Positions 36,071 through 44,257 of a stretch of DNA of 61,480 nt are shown here, in pieces. A program made the translations under genes and the position numbers. The notes under the pieces are model-generated. The model saw only the letters and a list, made by a program, of their open reading frames with translations. It did no database searches and had not been told where the DNA came from. The stretch's first letter is position 1; each line of letters starts with the position of its first letter. Location: NCBI GenBank assembly GCA_017559615.1, contig JAFYRB010000053.1, positions 1 through 61,480 on the forward strand, written 5' to 3'. This DNA comes from Alistipes sp. Lineage in GTDB: Bacteria > Bacteroidota > Bacteroidia > Bacteroidales > Rikenellaceae.

Positions 36071-37684
36071 TTACTCCTGACGAATTGATATCCAATGGAT
36101 ATCTGGTTCGTCGTTAGCATTCGTACCATCCCAAGGGTAATACAAACCATTGTTATTGCCTTTGTTGATGATTAGCAATGGGTTAGCCTCGGCATTCCAA
36201 TCTACGGTGTATGTCAAACCGAGCTTTATGACGTTGCCAATGTTATTAGGGTTCTTCGCCACCACAACAATCTTATAGAAGTTGTTTGCCTCGGCCTCGA
36301 TAGCAGCATCAGTAACCAAAACATTGTATTCCGCGTCGGTGCCGTTGGTTGTGTAGATGCGAACTTCGTAGTCGGCGCTGCTTGCGTTGATAAGCGTAGG
36401 ACGCCACGTAGCACCCTCTGGCGACTCCATCATAAAGTAACCCACAAAGGCACCTGCTTCACCCGAAGCGTCGCTATTGTCGTAGCGAACCGTAGGCACG
36501 TCAACAGGAGCCGCAGCACTCTTGTCGGGCGCGGTCATAAGGTTGGTGTGGATAGGTACCGAGAGGTCGAGATTCCATACGGGCTCATCCTCCCACTCTG
36601 CAACAACGAGGTTCATCTTTAGACCGATGTTGACAGCCGTGATGGTGTAGTCGTAGAAGTGGTTACGTACGATATCGTAGTTTTCTCCCGAGGGCTGGCC
36701 ATTATCGTAGTTGCAGAAGCGGATGCCCTTCTCGTATGGGAACTCTACACTCTCGACGATAGTGCCATTCTCCACTCTGTTAAGCTCTACGGCAAGAGCT
36801 AAATCGGTAGTGATTGACTCGTTGTAGTTTAGGCTATTATTCTTAGTCTCAGGGATATAGATGTTATATGAGCCAGAGTTGAGTCCCATTGTCGTAGCGC
36901 TAATGTTGGTCATCAGCGATGCGTCGGTATTAGGGCGGAATACATCGCTACGCACCATACTCTCGGTGTGGTCGGCAGTGTTCCACTCGGCAGGTAGACA
37001 GTAGCCATTTGCATTTGCGTAGTTGAGTTTCAAGCCGCTAATCTTCCAACCCTCGGCCTTCACCTCGTCAGAGAGTTTTACGCCCACCTTCGCAGTAGCA
37101 CGAAGCACGCTAATCATACCCATCTCTATTCGGCGGTTGTCGGGCATATTGGTTGGGAACTCGAAACTCTTTACGCCCCACATCGGAATTGATGCAGCGA
37201 GTGGGGTAGCATAGACCAACTTCTCAAGAGAGGGAGTGTTGTTGTTATAGCTGATGCCATAGCTGCGGTTTGTGCAGTTTGCTATGACCATAACGCGATA
37301 CGATTCTCCCAAAACATACCTAAATGTGGCAGGAAAGGCGCATACGAATGTCGCCCTACCATCAATCTCCTCGCTCTGAAGGATTGGTAGTTCATCGAGG
37401 AATCCACCATCCGCACCATAGACGAAAACCTTGAGCGTAGCGATATCGACTCTATTCTCGAAGTCGCTACCCTCGATGCTCGAGTAGTCGCCACCCCAAG
37501 TCTTGTCATCGGCACGTGTGCCGAGCTGTGCGGTAGCATCCATCGAGAATGTTGCGACCATAGGCTCATCTCCCACAACTTCGTACTTTACATCCTCTAC
37601 ACGCGAACAGGAACTGCATAGAAGAGTGAAAAGTAGCGTTAGGAGAGATATATGTGTTATGCCAAATTTCATATTCCAAAGCAT
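36071..37684 (-). CDS. Accessory fimbrial subunit, pilus locus 2
   Basis: A 537-residue lipoprotein precursor (Cys26 in LLCSSC; GTR gives Arg57, 31 residues after it). The first ATG at 37684 overlaps the anchor stop in TAATG, a one-base overlap that suggests coupled translation; a later ATG four codons on (MKFGITH) is a possible alternative. The N-terminal domain is FimA-like (ATLKVFVYGADG, YRVMVIANCTNRS) and the C-terminal 170 residues form a second domain. It has the same slot as the 20605 gene of locus 1, so the two probably serve the same role. Confidence 0.7.
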   Translation of the reverse strand: MLWNMKFGITHISLLTLLFTLLCSSCSRVEDVKYEVVGDEPMVATFSMDATAQLGTRADDKTWGGDYSSIEGSDFENRVDIATLKVFVYGADGGFLDELPILQSEEIDGRATFVCAFPATFRYVLGESYRVMVIANCTNRSYGISYNNNTPSLEKLVYATPLAASIPMWGVKSFEFPTNMPDNRRIEMGMISVLRATAKVGVKLSDEVKAEGWKISGLKLNYANANGYCLPAEWNTADHTESMVRSDVFRPNTDASLMTNISATTMGLNSGSYNIYIPETKNNSLNYNESITTDLALAVELNRVENGTIVESVEFPYEKGIRFCNYDNGQPSGENYDIVRNHFYDYTITAVNIGLKMNLVVAEWEDEPVWNLDLSVPIHTNLMTAPDKSAAAPVDVPTVRYDNSDASGEAGAFVGYFMMESPEGATWRPTLINASSADYEVRIYTTNGTDAEYNVLVTDAAIEAEANNFYKIVVVAKNPNNIGNVIKLGLTYTVDWNAEANPLLIINKGNNNGLYYPWDGTNANDEPDIHWISIRQE

Positions 37685-38715
37685 TATAGGTCGGTATCGT
37701 TAATGACTACGCTCCAAGAGTTGATGATAACCACGCCAGCAGCCCAATTACCAAACTCATCAAGGAAGAACGTGAGGTTGTACTCATCCTGACGATCCAA
37801 GTACTCCTGATTGCTCATATTACGGTTGTAGTAACCCTTAACAAGCAGTGCATAATCCTTCAATGGAATAGAGAGTACGAGCTTATCGTTTGTAGTGTTG
37901 TATACCGAAAGGATAGGGTTGTTGTCAACCAACAGACGGTTAACTGTAAACTCGGCAAGAGCCACGCTAACGGATGTCTGCGTACGTGTAGCATCGTATA
38001 TATCGCCCTCGCCAACGCCTGCCGAACCAGAGGTTACGCTCCAAGGATAGTAGGTAATAACCTCCTCCGAGAGAAGTGAGTTGTCATACTTGAGAGCGCC
38101 GTTTTTATCGGTAATCTCGAAGCGGAATAGATCCTTATCTACGTCGATACCCGAGAGATGCTGCAAAATTACGCGTACGACGTTAGTGTCCTTCGTAAGA
38201 GAGATGGTCTCCTTACGCACGCCATACTTACCCTCGATTGTGATACGCTTCATACCGTGGAATAGCTGACCTACATCCTCCTTTACGGTGTTGTTCTCCT
38301 CGCGGGCCATAGTACAGTTAAGCTCCGTGATATGCGAGATGTTGGCAGTTGGCTGTGGCACCATAAAGTTGTTATTCATAAGACCGTCGCCACACCACGC
38401 AACAAGGTCATAGGTGCCTGCTGTGAGGTTGTCGAGGGTCATAACATAATCCTCCTGTGCCAGTGCCTCGCCGCTATCGACCATTCTTGTTACGAGCTTA
38501 CCTGTCTCGGCATCGTAGACGCATAGTGTCACGTAGTCTACCGAGTTTGCAAACGCATCGGCAAACTTCATATTCATATCGTACTTAAACTTAATGTTGC
38601 ACACCAAAGTACAATTTGAATTATCCTCCGTGATAGTGCCGCACGACACCATCAATGCCGCAATTGCCAACGAAGGAAGAATTGCCAATCTCTGAAGTAG
38701 GTTTCTAACTCTCAT
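37684..38715 (-). CDS. FimB/Mfa2-family pilus anchor lipoprotein, locus 2
   Basis: A 343-residue lipoprotein (lipobox ALMVSC, Cys25) with the anchor family's Cys pair (NCTLVCNIKFKYD) and a VTLCVYDAETG segment matching SLYVFDKDDK of the locus 1 anchor. No Thr-Arg or Ser-Arg site in the first 40 residues after the lipid Cys, in contrast to the pilins. Its role is to tether the pilus to the outer membrane (family knowledge). It follows the major pilin after a hairpin-containing gap of 103 bases and overlaps the next gene by one base. Confidence 0.85.
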   Translation of the reverse strand: MRVRNLLQRLAILPSLAIAALMVSCGTITEDNSNCTLVCNIKFKYDMNMKFADAFANSVDYVTLCVYDAETGKLVTRMVDSGEALAQEDYVMTLDNLTAGTYDLVAWCGDGLMNNNFMVPQPTANISHITELNCTMAREENNTVKEDVGQLFHGMKRITIEGKYGVRKETISLTKDTNVVRVILQHLSGIDVDKDLFRFEITDKNGALKYDNSLLSEEVITYYPWSVTSGSAGVGEGDIYDATRTQTSVSVALAEFTVNRLLVDNNPILSVYNTTNDKLVLSIPLKDYALLVKGYYNRNMSNQEYLDRQDEYNLTFFLDEFGNWAAGVVIINSWSVVINDTDL

Positions 38716-38761
38716 CCCTGTTAATGTTTTTCGTAATACCTGTTTTATTTATTATTTTAGC

Positions 38762-38791
38762 TCCTATAAGGGCGGCCAAGCCCTTATAGGA
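38762..38791 (-). terminator. Hairpin after the locus 2 major pilin (attenuator-like)
   Basis: Perfect 12-bp stem TCCTATAAGGGC / GCCCTTATAGGA, 6-base loop. There is no strong T-run on the minus strand, so it may stabilise the upstream pilin message or cut down read-through rather than stop transcription outright. Position equals that of the hairpin at 19494. Confidence 0.6.
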
Positions 38792-38818
38792 AAAGTATCT
38801 CTGCGTCGAGAGATTTAA

Positions 38819-40381
38819 TTAGTTCAACTCAACATCGTTCTGAACCAAAGACCAAGCAAGAACGTTGATCTGAGCTGCAAGGTGTGCAGGCTCATCAGCC
38901 TCTGGCTTCTCAGGGATGATATAGTGCTCTGGGTTGTAAACTGGAGTACCCAAGCCTGTGATGCTCTTCAAAGAGACCTCATACCAGTGGTTACGAACAA
39001 CACCAGTTGTGCTGCCGTAGTGGTTGATGTTTGTGTAGTAGTATGTGTAACCAGTTGTGTACATCTTCGCAGGGCTTACAGCGCCGAGGATTGCATTAGC
39101 ATCTGCAGCTACACCAGCAGCATCGTAGTATGCAATACCCTCCTTTGCACGCATCTTAACCTCGTAGCGGTTGTCTGCAGTTGTGTCAGGCATCTGGTAG
39201 AACTCTACATCGTCCTTATTTACAGATACATAAGTCTCACCATTCTTAACGAAGAGCTTCGATGCAACGGTGTTAACCATAACAGTCTTAAGATCCTCGA
39301 TAGTGTACTGAACGCCATACCACTCACCAAGTGAGATAGCATTGCCATCCTTATCAACAAGCTGTGCAGCAACGAGAAGCTGTGGAGTCTGGTTACCCTC
39401 ACCTGGATTTACGCTATTCTGCTCGGCAGCAGGTTTTGTATTCTCGAAGTAATAGTCTACAGCGCCGTTGTGAGCCTTAAGAGCGTTGAATGTAAGGTTG
39501 TGTGCAGGAATGGCAGTTGTAGCAGCCCAGTATGAACGGAAGAATGGAGTGTTGTTCCACTGGAAACCAAGTGTAGTAGCATCCCAAGCAGCGTCGATAG
39601 CCTTTACGAGGTTAGCCTCAGCGGTGTTGTTAGTAACGCCCCAACCGAGAACCTTTGCGTAGATGTTGCCCTCGCCAGCGTTGTACTTAACGCCAGTATC
39701 GTACATATTGTCCTCCTTAATCTTAACCTCTACAGCAGCAGCAACACGCTCAACGTAGATGTCGATAGGGTTAACACCCTCAAGCTCCAAAGTGCCAGGA
39801 GCCTCTACATCGCCGACAGTAGTAGTGAAGATGTTCTCAGGGAGAATCTGTGTAGCGGTAATCTTCACAGTACCATCCATATATACAGAGTTAGACATCA
39901 CGAAGTTACCCTTATCATCGTAGAGAGACTCCAATACTACAGCCTCAAGCTCAGCCTTGCTCTTTGTTGTTGCAGCGGGACCGTTTACGATAGCAATCAC
40001 CTGTGTTGGAAGCTGCTGCTTTGCGCCCTTGATAACGAGAACTACATCCGAGATCTCCTCGATGTAAGTCTTGTCGTTCTCTGCCGCGAAGTTAGGCTTG
40101 TATGTGATGAAGTTGTCACCACCAGCTACACCGTTAACAGCATAAGCGCCGCCCTGTGCATCGAAGAAGTAGAAATCTACCTTCTCAACAGCGTTCTCAG
40201 CATCCGAGCCATCCTTGTAATCACCTGGAACACCCGCGCGTGTCAAATCGCCAGCAGACTTGATGTTAACCTTAAGAAGAGCAGAGTCACCGTTTGTAGG
40301 CACCTTCTCAATCTCGTTGAAGCTGTCGTTACAGCCTACCATTGCAGCAAGTGCAAGAGCTGCAAAAAATAGTTTTTTCAT
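38819..40381 (-). CDS. Major pilin, Mfa1-type, pilus locus 2
   Basis: A 520-residue lipoprotein precursor (Cys17 in AAMVGC; DLTR gives Arg48, 31 residues after the lipid Cys). The FimA/Mfa1 beta fold is indicated by KVDFYFFDAQG, VIAIVNGPAAT and the C-terminal VVRNHWYEVSLKSITGLG, a hallmark of the Mfa1-type major subunit. Like the locus 1 pilin, codon use is that of a highly expressed gene (GCA/GCT, GTA/GTT, AAC, TAC). It follows the DUF3868 gene, as in locus 1, and precedes the hairpin and the anchor gene. At 520 residues it is longer than the 394-residue pilin of locus 1. Confidence 0.8.
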   Translation of the reverse strand: MKKLFFAALALAAMVGCNDSFNEIEKVPTNGDSALLKVNIKSAGDLTRAGVPGDYKDGSDAENAVEKVDFYFFDAQGGAYAVNGVAGGDNFITYKPNFAAENDKTYIEEISDVVLVIKGAKQQLPTQVIAIVNGPAATTKSKAELEAVVLESLYDDKGNFVMSNSVYMDGTVKITATQILPENIFTTTVGDVEAPGTLELEGVNPIDIYVERVAAAVEVKIKEDNMYDTGVKYNAGEGNIYAKVLGWGVTNNTAEANLVKAIDAAWDATTLGFQWNNTPFFRSYWAATTAIPAHNLTFNALKAHNGAVDYYFENTKPAAEQNSVNPGEGNQTPQLLVAAQLVDKDGNAISLGEWYGVQYTIEDLKTVMVNTVASKLFVKNGETYVSVNKDDVEFYQMPDTTADNRYEVKMRAKEGIAYYDAAGVAADANAILGAVSPAKMYTTGYTYYYTNINHYGSTTGVVRNHWYEVSLKSITGLGTPVYNPEHYIIPEKPEADEPAHLAAQINVLAWSLVQNDVELN

Positions 40382-40441
40382 AATAGAAAATTTAATGGAG
40401 TTAATTGTTTATTATAAATAATTGGTTTGATGATATTCCTA

Positions 40442-41905
40442 TTAGTTGAGGCTCTTTTCCAACTCCTTGAGGTTGTGCATTGCCTCCGCAGAGCCTTGTG
40501 CTGCGGCCTTCTGCCAAGCCTCACGTGCCTTGTCGTTGTTGCCACATACGGCATAGGCGTAGCCCATAGTTAGCTGAACGTTAGCATCCTCCTGGTCGGT
40601 GAGCTTTAGGATTGCAACAGCGCCCTCGCAGTCGCCATTGTTGAGCTTCATTACTGCTGCGTTTACTGCTGCTGCCACCTCGTGTGGGTAGGTCTCTGCT
40701 GCTACGGCCATAACGTGCTGATACTCCTTCGAACCACGCTCGTAGCTGCCTGCAACCTGATACATCTCGTCGATAGAGAGTTTGTATGGGTTCTGGTCGA
40801 TAAGTGCGCGAGCCTCCTCGAGGTTAAAGTTACGAACGCTATAGATAATGCGATAGTCGTTGCGGCGCAACTTTGGATACATTTCGTTCATAAGTCGCTG
40901 ATAGATGGTTGGAGGCATAAGCTGCGAGAGTCGGTAGTCCTTCTCGTCGAGTGTCAAAGCTGGATCATCAATCAAGGCGTATACCTTATCGCGGTAGAGG
41001 AGTCCTGGTGTCGCATCAACCAACTTACGCAAGCCTACCCAATCCTCGCCACAGCCGATAGCCTCGATACGCTCACGCTCGATGCCTGTCTTCATCGATA
41101 CGTAGTCGGCAAGTGAGTTAGCACGATTCTGCGAAAGTGTCTGGTTGTGAGCCTGTGTAGCCTCTGGAGATGCCCAACCCTCGATGGTGATAGATGTGAT
41201 TGTGAGGTCCTCATCCTGGTGTACGCGGTCAATAGAGTTCAGGATTGATGCAAGCTCCACCTTGTTGTTGCGGTAGTTCTCCAGGATTACATATCGGTCT
41301 ACCCAGAAGTTGATGTATGCCGTATGCGACTCCTCACGAACCTTGATAGGCTCGGGATTAGGCTCTACGAATGCCAACAAGTAGTGTGGCTCATACTTAT
41401 CGTGAAGCACCTGCTTGAGTGGAGTACTGCCCAATGCTACGAGAGCCAACGAGCAGCCGCAGCTACCCTCGTTGATAGAGATTATAGCATCCTTCATCCA
41501 AGGCTCATAGGCAACCTCGGCGCTGTATGCTACCAACTGCTTCTTGCCCTCCTTGCGCTCTGTGCGTGTTGCCTCGCGCTCTGCGTATAGTGGCGACTTG
41601 GTAACTGTCTGCTCGCCATTACGCATCCAATAGAGCCACGCGCGGCGGCCCATAACCTCGATTGAAGGGAGTTCTACGGACTTATCCTCTCGCTTCATTA
41701 CGGGCGTAAGCACCATCGTCTCATCGCCACCTACCTCAAGTTGGCTGATGTCGATATTCATAGCAATATGCACACGGTCATTGCTATTTGTAACACTCAA
41801 ATCCTTCACCTCCACCTGATTCTCGGCAACCTTTTGCGCCGAAGCAGTGAAGCTAACCATTGCCAATGCAACAACACTCAATGTGTATAGAATAGTCTTT
41901 TTCAT
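40442..41905 (-). CDS. DUF3868 and OmpA-like pilus-associated protein, locus 2
   Basis: A 487-residue periplasmic protein with a signal peptide (ends ASAQ), DUF3868 domain (GRRAWLYWMRNG), GSCGCS Cys pair near residue 147, and the OmpA-type domain with ITIEGWASPEAT and SQNRANSL. TPR-like helices at the C-terminus (CGNNDKAREAWQKAA) close the protein. Long stretches match the locus 1 paralog word for word, such as ESHTAYINFWVDRY and IEAIGCGEDW, so the two are recent relatives compared with the pilins. Thirteen bases separate it from the DUF3575 gene. Confidence 0.8.
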   Translation of the reverse strand: MKKTILYTLSVVALAMVSFTASAQKVAENQVEVKDLSVTNSNDRVHIAMNIDISQLEVGGDETMVLTPVMKREDKSVELPSIEVMGRRAWLYWMRNGEQTVTKSPLYAEREATRTERKEGKKQLVAYSAEVAYEPWMKDAIISINEGSCGCSLALVALGSTPLKQVLHDKYEPHYLLAFVEPNPEPIKVREESHTAYINFWVDRYVILENYRNNKVELASILNSIDRVHQDEDLTITSITIEGWASPEATQAHNQTLSQNRANSLADYVSMKTGIERERIEAIGCGEDWVGLRKLVDATPGLLYRDKVYALIDDPALTLDEKDYRLSQLMPPTIYQRLMNEMYPKLRRNDYRIIYSVRNFNLEEARALIDQNPYKLSIDEMYQVAGSYERGSKEYQHVMAVAAETYPHEVAAAVNAAVMKLNNGDCEGAVAILKLTDQEDANVQLTMGYAYAVCGNNDKAREAWQKAAAQGSAEAMHNLKELEKSLN

Positions 41906-41917
41906 ACTGCGTCAGAT

Positions 41918-42499
41918 TTAGAAGAGGTAAACAAAATTGATTGCGAGCTTTGTAGGGCCGTAGTAGACGTGCTTTCCTGAGCCTATCTGCTCGCCACATT
42001 TCGGACACTCGTACTTATTGTACATAGTATATGCTACACCGAAGCAGGCCTCTACTTCGAAGTTCCAATGCTTGTTAAGCATCCACGCATAGCCGTAGCC
42101 TACGCCAGCACCCACGAGCAAGCCCTCGAAACGATAGTCGCGGAGCTGTGAGAATGGTGTGCCGAGGAAGTCGGTTGCAAAATCTATGTTACCAGCGTTG
42201 TACTGCATACCCAGAAGGTGGGCTGCAAAAAAATGACCGCCGAATTTACGACAGGTCCAATAACGGATTTCTGGTTGTATCAACCAGTGTTTCCACTTCT
42301 TGTTGTCTGCGAATTGGAATGGGTTGTAGTTTGCCGACAAATCGAAGGTAAACTTCTCGCCCAGTCCAGCCTCAATGCCAAGATTAATTGTAGCAGTAGC
42401 ATCATAGAGTAGATTGCTCTTGATGGCGAACTTTTGAGCTGATGACTCTTGGATAGTGATTAACATCACTAATCCAAAAAACAGTAAAAATTTCCTCAT
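41918..42499 (-). CDS. DUF3575 outer-membrane barrel protein, pilus locus 2
   Basis: A 193-residue outer-membrane barrel protein with a signal peptide (ends SSAQ), the same pattern as the locus 1 paralog (AIKSNLLYDATATINLG against AIKTNLVGDATASINLG). It ends in FVYLF. The late loop has CPKCG. The start is set at the ATG at 42499, since 36 further upstream in-frame codons do not look like a signal peptide. It is the first gene of locus 2; a promoter lies at 42640-42672. Confidence 0.8.
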   Translation of the reverse strand: MRKFLLFFGLVMLITIQESSAQKFAIKSNLLYDATATINLGIEAGLGEKFTFDLSANYNPFQFADNKKWKHWLIQPEIRYWTCRKFGGHFFAAHLLGMQYNAGNIDFATDFLGTPFSQLRDYRFEGLLVGAGVGYGYAWMLNKHWNFEVEACFGVAYTMYNKYECPKCGEQIGSGKHVYYGPTKLAINFVYLF

Positions 42500-42639
42500 A
42501 TTAGTGTTGGTTAATTTCATCTTTTGTGGTAGTTGCGTAGCCTGATGATGTAAGTCTGCATTGCATCCATCATACCCATTTTTTCGCACCGTCCTCTCTA
42601 ATCGCACCAGGCACTAACTACTGCTTTCTAAAAGCGATA

Positions 42640-42672
42640 CAAAGTTGATAAAAAAAAACCATAAAAACCAAA
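42640..42672 (-). promoter_or_regulatory. Promoter for pilus locus 2
   Basis: Minus strand: TTTG (42672-42669), 21-base spacer, CAACTTTG (seven of eight matches to TAnnTTTG) at 42647-42640. Leader to the start is about 135 bases. Confidence 0.5.
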
Positions 42673-42902
42673 TTTTCTTCAATGTTTTTGTGTTTTTTTA
42701 TCATAAACCGCGGTTTTTTTTAATTTACTTGGTCTTTAATCTGTAGAGGCTAAATACTTTTGAGAATTTGAGAACAATGTTTGGTCGTTGCTGAAATTCT
42801 ATTGGATGTTTAGTAGTTCCTCTTTGTCCCTCCGACAGGAGAGATTTGCCTATTTCAAAACCTATTTATTCGTTCACTTTATGAATTTTGAACAATTCTT
42901 AT

Positions 42903-42910
42903 TACCTTTG
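42903..42910 (+). promoter_or_regulatory. -7 box before the small secreted protein
   Basis: TACCTTTG, full match, 26 bases before the start at 42937. A clear -33 box was not found. Confidence 0.45.
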
Positions 42911-42936
42911 TATAGAGAGCAAATTTGAGAAGATTT

Positions 42937-43380
42937 ATGAAACAGGTTATCATTCTAATTGTATTACTCGCTGGAGTATTATGCAATGTTGGCGCACAAG
43001 ATAGACCGCATCATACGTATACATCCACTACCAAGAGTGATGTGATTAAGACATTCATCACGCAGATGTATAACAACAAACTCTATGAGGATTACGACTT
43101 TTTGCGGAAGCATTGTTCTGCGGAACTGCTCAAAAAACTTCAAGATGCGTACCCTTACGATACTGATGGCATAGCATACGCAACTTGGCTATTTAGGAGT
43201 GGACAGCAGGATAGCAGGCCCGGAGCAGACGACAAGACTATTATGCTTAAAATAAAAGCGGATGGTGATTGGTTTGTTTACACCGCTTTGGATATGGGAT
43301 GGAAATTCACCAACAGGATCAAAGTCTCCAACAAAGATGGCAAAATTGTAATAGAAGATATTTGTGAGGTCAAAGATTAG
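42937..43380 (+). CDS. Small secreted protein, possible DUF3828-like
   Basis: A 147-residue protein with a Sec signal peptide (VIILIVLLAGVLCNVGA, cleaved before Q). The mature part is alpha/beta, with a helical first half (VIKTFITQMYNNKLYEDYDFL) and strands at the end (IMLKIKADGDWFVYTALD, GKIVIEDI). This matches small NTF2-like or DUF3828 proteins in layout. The start is set at ATG 42937, four codons downstream of an in-frame TTG, because it begins the signal peptide properly. It is transcribed away from pilus locus 2. Function unknown. Confidence 0.7.
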   Translation: MKQVIILIVLLAGVLCNVGAQDRPHHTYTSTTKSDVIKTFITQMYNNKLYEDYDFLRKHCSAELLKKLQDAYPYDTDGIAYATWLFRSGQQDSRPGADDKTIMLKIKADGDWFVYTALDMGWKFTNRIKVSNKDGKIVIEDICEVKD

Positions 43381-43510
43381 CACAAATTAATAAACAAATG
43401 TTTGTTGCCCCACCGGAAATCTGGACTGATTCGATATATGGAATTTGAAAAACGCCCGTAGAAGTGCGTAGAAACGGGGTCGGTGCATTTTTGGTGCAAC
43501 TTTTTGGGTA

Positions 43511-43553
43511 CAAAAAAAAGTCTACAAGGTTGAAAATCAACTCCTTGTAGACT
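43511..43553 (-). terminator. Minus-strand intrinsic terminator
   Basis: On the minus strand AGTCTACAAGG pairs with CCTTGTAGACT around a smaller TTGA/TCAA stem, followed by eight T residues. The transcript it ends could only be tRNA-Ser or an unknown RNA from 43554-43731. Confidence 0.75.
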
Positions 43554-43731
43554 ATTCAGAGCGGAGAGGGAGAATTGACTACTACGCTCCCGTTGGTCGC
43601 TTCGCTTAACGCCTTTCCCTTCTGCTTGCCGCAGGGGCCCTTGCAAGCCCACTGCGCAAAAAGCGGCACGCCGACATCTTTTGTTTCCACACCTTCGTCT
43701 GCAAGTAAACTTGCGCCAAAGGTATAAAAAC

Positions 43732-43760
43732 AAAAGGTATCGATTTCTCGATACCTTTTT
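43732..43760 (-). terminator. Terminator-like hairpin after tRNA-Ser
   Basis: AAAGGTATCG / CGATACCTTT with loop AGAAAT on the minus strand, followed by TTGTTTTT. It lies 15 bases after the tRNA 3' end. Confidence 0.7.
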
Positions 43761-43774
43761 GCTTCGTGGTCTAG

Positions 43775-43859
43775 CGGAGAGGGAGGGATTCGAACCCCCG
43801 GAGCCTCGCAGCTCAACGGTTTTCAAGACCGCCGCAATCGACCACTCTGCCACCTCTCC
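43775..43859 (-). tRNA. tRNA-Ser (anticodon TGA)
   Basis: An 85-base tRNA on the minus strand. The acceptor stem GGAGAGG pairs with CCTCTCC. The anticodon loop is CTTGAAA with TGA. A long variable arm (TGAGCTGCGAGGCTC) marks it as class II, and the T arm has GGTTCGAATCC. CCA is not encoded. Any protein frame across it is spurious. Confidence 0.95.
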
Positions 43860-44257
43860 AAAGGACAAAAGTATAGCATTTTTTTTAAACCACCAAATAT
43901 TTTCAATAAAAAATTTAAATATTTTTTGACACCATTTTGCAAGGTGCTGTAATACAATGAAATAGATGCTTAGCTAAAAATCGAGAAAATTCGTGCAAAA
44001 ACTCCAATTTTAAGAAAAATATCCCCAAATGTACGATTCCCATAGTCGCGTCCCGCCCTCAAAATATTGCAAAAATATCTGCGAAAAACCGATAATCGGC
44101 ACCCATATCGTTCCGTTTATTATATTATATAGTGTAAATCGTCGCTTGCTCGTTGTCGATTTTGTGGTTTTTGGCGGTGGAGGTGTGGGTTTTTACGAAA
44201 TAATTTCCTATCTTTGTTTGGTATATCCAAAACGGAAGTAATATAAACATTAAATAA
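43860..44257. other. Gene-free AT-rich stretch
   Basis: About 400 bases between tRNA-Ser and the membrane protein gene. Only a -7 box (44209-44216) was found. A 70-residue reading frame here has no features that suggest a gene. Confidence 0.5.
44209..44216 (+). promoter_or_regulatory. -7 box before the Mpv17-like gene
   Basis: TATCTTTG, full match to TAnnTTTG, 41 bases before the start. The -33 box is weak. Confidence 0.45.

Larger units (their letters stand above)
42500..42936. other. Intergenic region with divergent promoters
   Basis: No gene seen. It holds the minus-strand promoter of pilus locus 2 (42640-42672), an AAACCGCGGTTT palindrome followed by eight T residues (42705-42720), a short CTCC/GGAG hairpin, and the plus-strand box before the gene at 42937. 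Confidence 0.6.
43381..43774. other. Non-coding region with a tRNA-Ser 3'-end repeat
   Basis: No gene on either strand. It has a strong minus-strand terminator at 43511-43553 and, at 43560-43572, a 13-base copy (AGCGGAGAGGGAG) of the tRNA-Ser 3' end that also occurs at 43773-43785. Between the two copies are about 200 bases of GC-richer sequence. Confidence 0.5.

Noticed and set aside
43377..43868. 163-residue minus-strand reading frame across tRNA-Ser
   Set aside because: It reads through the tRNA gene and two terminators; its start ([16 protein letters not shown]) is the usual spurious translation of a tRNA-Ser.
44029..44241. 70-residue plus-strand frame before the Mpv17-like gene
   Set aside because: No signal peptide, domain or promoter at its start, and it overlaps the next gene's promoter box.
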